Shown here one piece after another: positions 62,190-64,000 of a stretch of DNA of 64,000 nt. Every line of letters begins with the position of its first letter. Position 1 is the first letter of the stretch. Source of the DNA: Agarilytica rhodophyticola (GTDB lineage Bacteria; Pseudomonadota; Gammaproteobacteria; Pseudomonadales; Cellvibrionaceae); NCBI RefSeq assembly GCF_002157225.2, contig NZ_CP020038.1, positions 2,503,001 through 2,567,000 on the forward strand. The letters are read 5' to 3'. The position numbers and the translations under genes are program-made. A model generated the notes under the pieces. That model worked only from the letters and a program-made list of their open reading frames with translations. It did no database searches and had not been told where the DNA came from.

Positions 62190-63926
62190 GTGGAAAAACT
62201 CTCCGGCGGAGATATGCTAATTCGCGCACTTGCGGATGAGGGGGTTGATGTTGTTTTCGGATACCCCGGCGGCGCCGTGCTGCACATATACGACGCATTG
62301 TTTCGGCAGAAAAAAGTTGAACATATTCTTGTTCGACACGAGCAGGCTGCGACTCATGCAGCTGATGGATATACACGATCCACTGGTAAAACGGGTGTGG
62401 TATTTGTCACATCTGGGCCTGGAGCGACTAACGCTATCACTGGCATTGCCACAGCTTACATGGACTCAATTCCCATGGTGGTAATTTCAGGGCAAGTAGT
62501 GTCTGATAAAATCGGCGAAGATGCCTTCCAGGAAACCGATATGGTGGGTATTTCCCGTCCCATTGTGAAACATAGCTTTTTAGTCAAAGATGCTCGCGAT
62601 ATTCCGCTCATTATAAAAAAAGCTTTTTATATCGCCTCCACTGGTCGGCCTGGTCCTGTGGTTATCGATATCCCTAAAGATATTACTAATCCGGTGGATA
62701 AATTCGACTACGCCTACCCTAGAGAGGTGAAAATTCGATCCTATTCACCGGCATCAAAAGGCCATACAGGGCAAATCAAGAAAGCTGTCCAGTTGTTAAT
62801 AGATGCACATAGACCTGTTATTTATGCCGGTGGCGGTGTTATCTTGGGTAATAGCTCCCATCTTTTAAAAGAGCTTGCCCAGCGCTTAAATCATCCTGTC
62901 ACCAACACTCTAATGGGGCTTGGGGCCTACCCGGGAACAGATAAACAGTTCTTGGGTATGTTAGGCATGCACGGTACGGTTGAAGCTAACACGGCAATGC
63001 ATCATGCGGATGTCATTTTAGCTGTGGGCGCTCGCTTTGATGATCGAGTTACCAGTACACCTAGCAAGTTCTGCCCTACAGCTAAGATCATACACATCGA
63101 TATTGACCCCGCTTCTATCTCTAAGACCGTGACGGCCGATATTCCTATTGTAGGCGCTGTTGAGAGTGTTCTAGAGGAAATGTTGAAGTTGGTTAAGAGT
63201 AGCAAATCTCAACCCAATGAAGCGGCGTTAAGTGACTGGTGGAAACAAATCAATGAATGGCGAGATCGCCATAGCATATTACAGAACCCCAACTATTCCA
63301 GCGAAGGAATGATTAAACCACAAGAAGTGGTAAAAGCTGTATTTGATGTCACCGGTGGCGACGCTTTTGTTTGCTCTGATGTTGGTCAGCACCAAATGTT
63401 TGCAGCTCAATATTATCAGTTTGATAAACCGCGGCGTTGGATAAACTCCGGTGGTCTAGGCACTATGGGGTTTGGTCTACCTGCTGCGATGGGAGTGCAA
63501 ATAGCCAATCGAGATGGCAATGTTGTCTGTATTACCGGTGAAGGTAGCATTCAGATGTGTATTCAAGAGCTATCTACTTGTACGCAATATAACTTGCCGA
63601 TAAAAATTATCTGCATTAATAACCAGGCCTTGGGTATGGTAAGGCAATGGCAAGATATGCAGTATGAAGGTCGCCATTCACAAAGTCTCTATGAAGAATC
63701 GCTCCCCGATTTTGTGAAGTTAATGGAAGCTTATGGTCACGTTGGTATGACAGTCACTAAAAGGGAAGATTTGCATGCAAAACTGGAAGAGTGTTTTGCC
63801 ATGAAGGACAAAACAGTGTTTATGGATATTTATGTCGATCCAGGTGAGCATGTATATCCTATGCAAGTGCCGCCACCCAATGGCTCTATGCGTGACATGT
63901 GGCTAAGTAAAACGGAGCGAACTTAA
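62190..63926 (+). CDS. ilvB: Acetolactate synthase large subunit
   Basis: A 578-aa ThDP enzyme that condenses two pyruvates, or pyruvate and 2-oxobutyrate, in the first common step of Val, Leu and Ile synthesis. The ThDP-activating E51 lies in [34 protein letters not shown] follows, and the ThDP/Mg motif is [24 protein letters not shown] split over about residues 450-475. FAD-binding segments [11 protein letters not shown] are present. The start is GTG at 62190, 7 nt after AGAGGA. Could equally be called ilvI; the small subunit gene follows at once, making an operon. Confidence 0.96.
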   Translation: MEKLSGGDMLIRALADEGVDVVFGYPGGAVLHIYDALFRQKKVEHILVRHEQAATHAADGYTRSTGKTGVVFVTSGPGATNAITGIATAYMDSIPMVVISGQVVSDKIGEDAFQETDMVGISRPIVKHSFLVKDARDIPLIIKKAFYIASTGRPGPVVIDIPKDITNPVDKFDYAYPREVKIRSYSPASKGHTGQIKKAVQLLIDAHRPVIYAGGGVILGNSSHLLKELAQRLNHPVTNTLMGLGAYPGTDKQFLGMLGMHGTVEANTAMHHADVILAVGARFDDRVTSTPSKFCPTAKIIHIDIDPASISKTVTADIPIVGAVESVLEEMLKLVKSSKSQPNEAALSDWWKQINEWRDRHSILQNPNYSSEGMIKPQEVVKAVFDVTGGDAFVCSDVGQHQMFAAQYYQFDKPRRWINSGGLGTMGFGLPAAMGVQIANRDGNVVCITGEGSIQMCIQELSTCTQYNLPIKIICINNQALGMVRQWQDMQYEGRHSQSLYEESLPDFVKLMEAYGHVGMTVTKREDLHAKLEECFAMKDKTVFMDIYVDPGEHVYPMQVPPPNGSMRDMWLSKTERT

Positions 63927-63927
63927 C

Positions 63928-64000
63928 ATGAAGCGGCGACTAATATCATTACTCATGGAAAATGAGCCTGGAGCTCTATCACGTGTTGTCGGTTTGTTTT
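63928..64000 (+). CDS. ilvH: Acetolactate synthase small subunit, 5' end only
   Basis: The ATG at 63928 lies one base after the large-subunit stop. The 24 codons before the window edge read MKRRLISLLMENEPGALSRV and on, the conserved opening of the N-terminal ACT domain of IlvH/IlvN, which binds valine for feedback inhibition and activates the large subunit. The rest of the gene is outside the window. Confidence 0.9.
   Translation, partial: MKRRLISLLMENEPGALSRVVGLF

Overview
The window looks like chromosomal DNA of a marine-type gammaproteobacterium from the Pseudomonas/Cellvibrio side of the class. The evidence is gene order. The run clpB, pgeF, rluD, bamD, pilS/pilR, minor-pilin genes, ispH, FKBP, lspA, ileS, ribF, murJ matches, as I recall it, the corresponding block of Pseudomonas aeruginosa. 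A secreted protein made only of carbohydrate-binding modules, a VPLPA-CTERM protein, and moderate GC with AT-rich intergenic DNA suggest a Cellvibrionales-like polysaccharide user. The taxonomic call is an inference. No rRNA, tRNA, insertion sequence, prophage or CRISPR array was seen.

Layout. 1-7.6 kb: a SUI1-family factor, a potassium channel with a C-terminal zinc ribbon, an LpxH-like phosphoesterase, a CBM-only secreted protein, and a PAS-GGDEF-EAL protein with a perfect FNR/ANR-type palindrome upstream. 7.7-14 kb: the periplasmic chaperone-protease BepA, a TusA-like protein overlapping a PerM-like permease gene, and a secreted M16 peptidase. 14.5-19.1 kb: aceE-aceF (pyruvate dehydrogenase E1 and triple-lipoyl E2). 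19.2-21 kb: an OmpA-like envelope protein and a VPLPA-CTERM protein. 21.2-28.8 kb: murJ, ribF, ileS, lspA, FKBP and ispH, a housekeeping run.

28.9-48.8 kb is the most unusual part. A complete six-gene minor-pilin cassette (fimT/U, pilV, pilW, pilX, pilY1, pilE) occurs twice in tandem, in the same order and with nearly the same junctions, separated by about 1.75 kb of AT-rich DNA without genes. Both copies are intact and old: synonymous sites have diverged while protein cores are conserved. The promoter-proximal 56 bp before each fimT is shared, but only copy 1 keeps a perfect CRP/Vfr palindrome; the aligned site in copy 2 is degraded. Copy 1 PilY1 has a canonical 12-residue EF-hand-like loop whose last acidic ligand is missing in copy 2. 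This suggests two alternative type IV pilus tip complexes under different control. A third FimT-like pseudopilin and the PilR/PilS two-component system follow on the other strand.

52-64 kb: nadE (inserted between pilS and bamD), bamD, rluD, pgeF, a small exported protein, clpB with a candidate heat-shock promoter, an unrecognised 236-240 aa protein, a DUF4124 protein, and ilvB/ilvI followed by the first codons of ilvH/ilvN. A short isoleucine-rich ORF precedes the acetolactate synthase gene.
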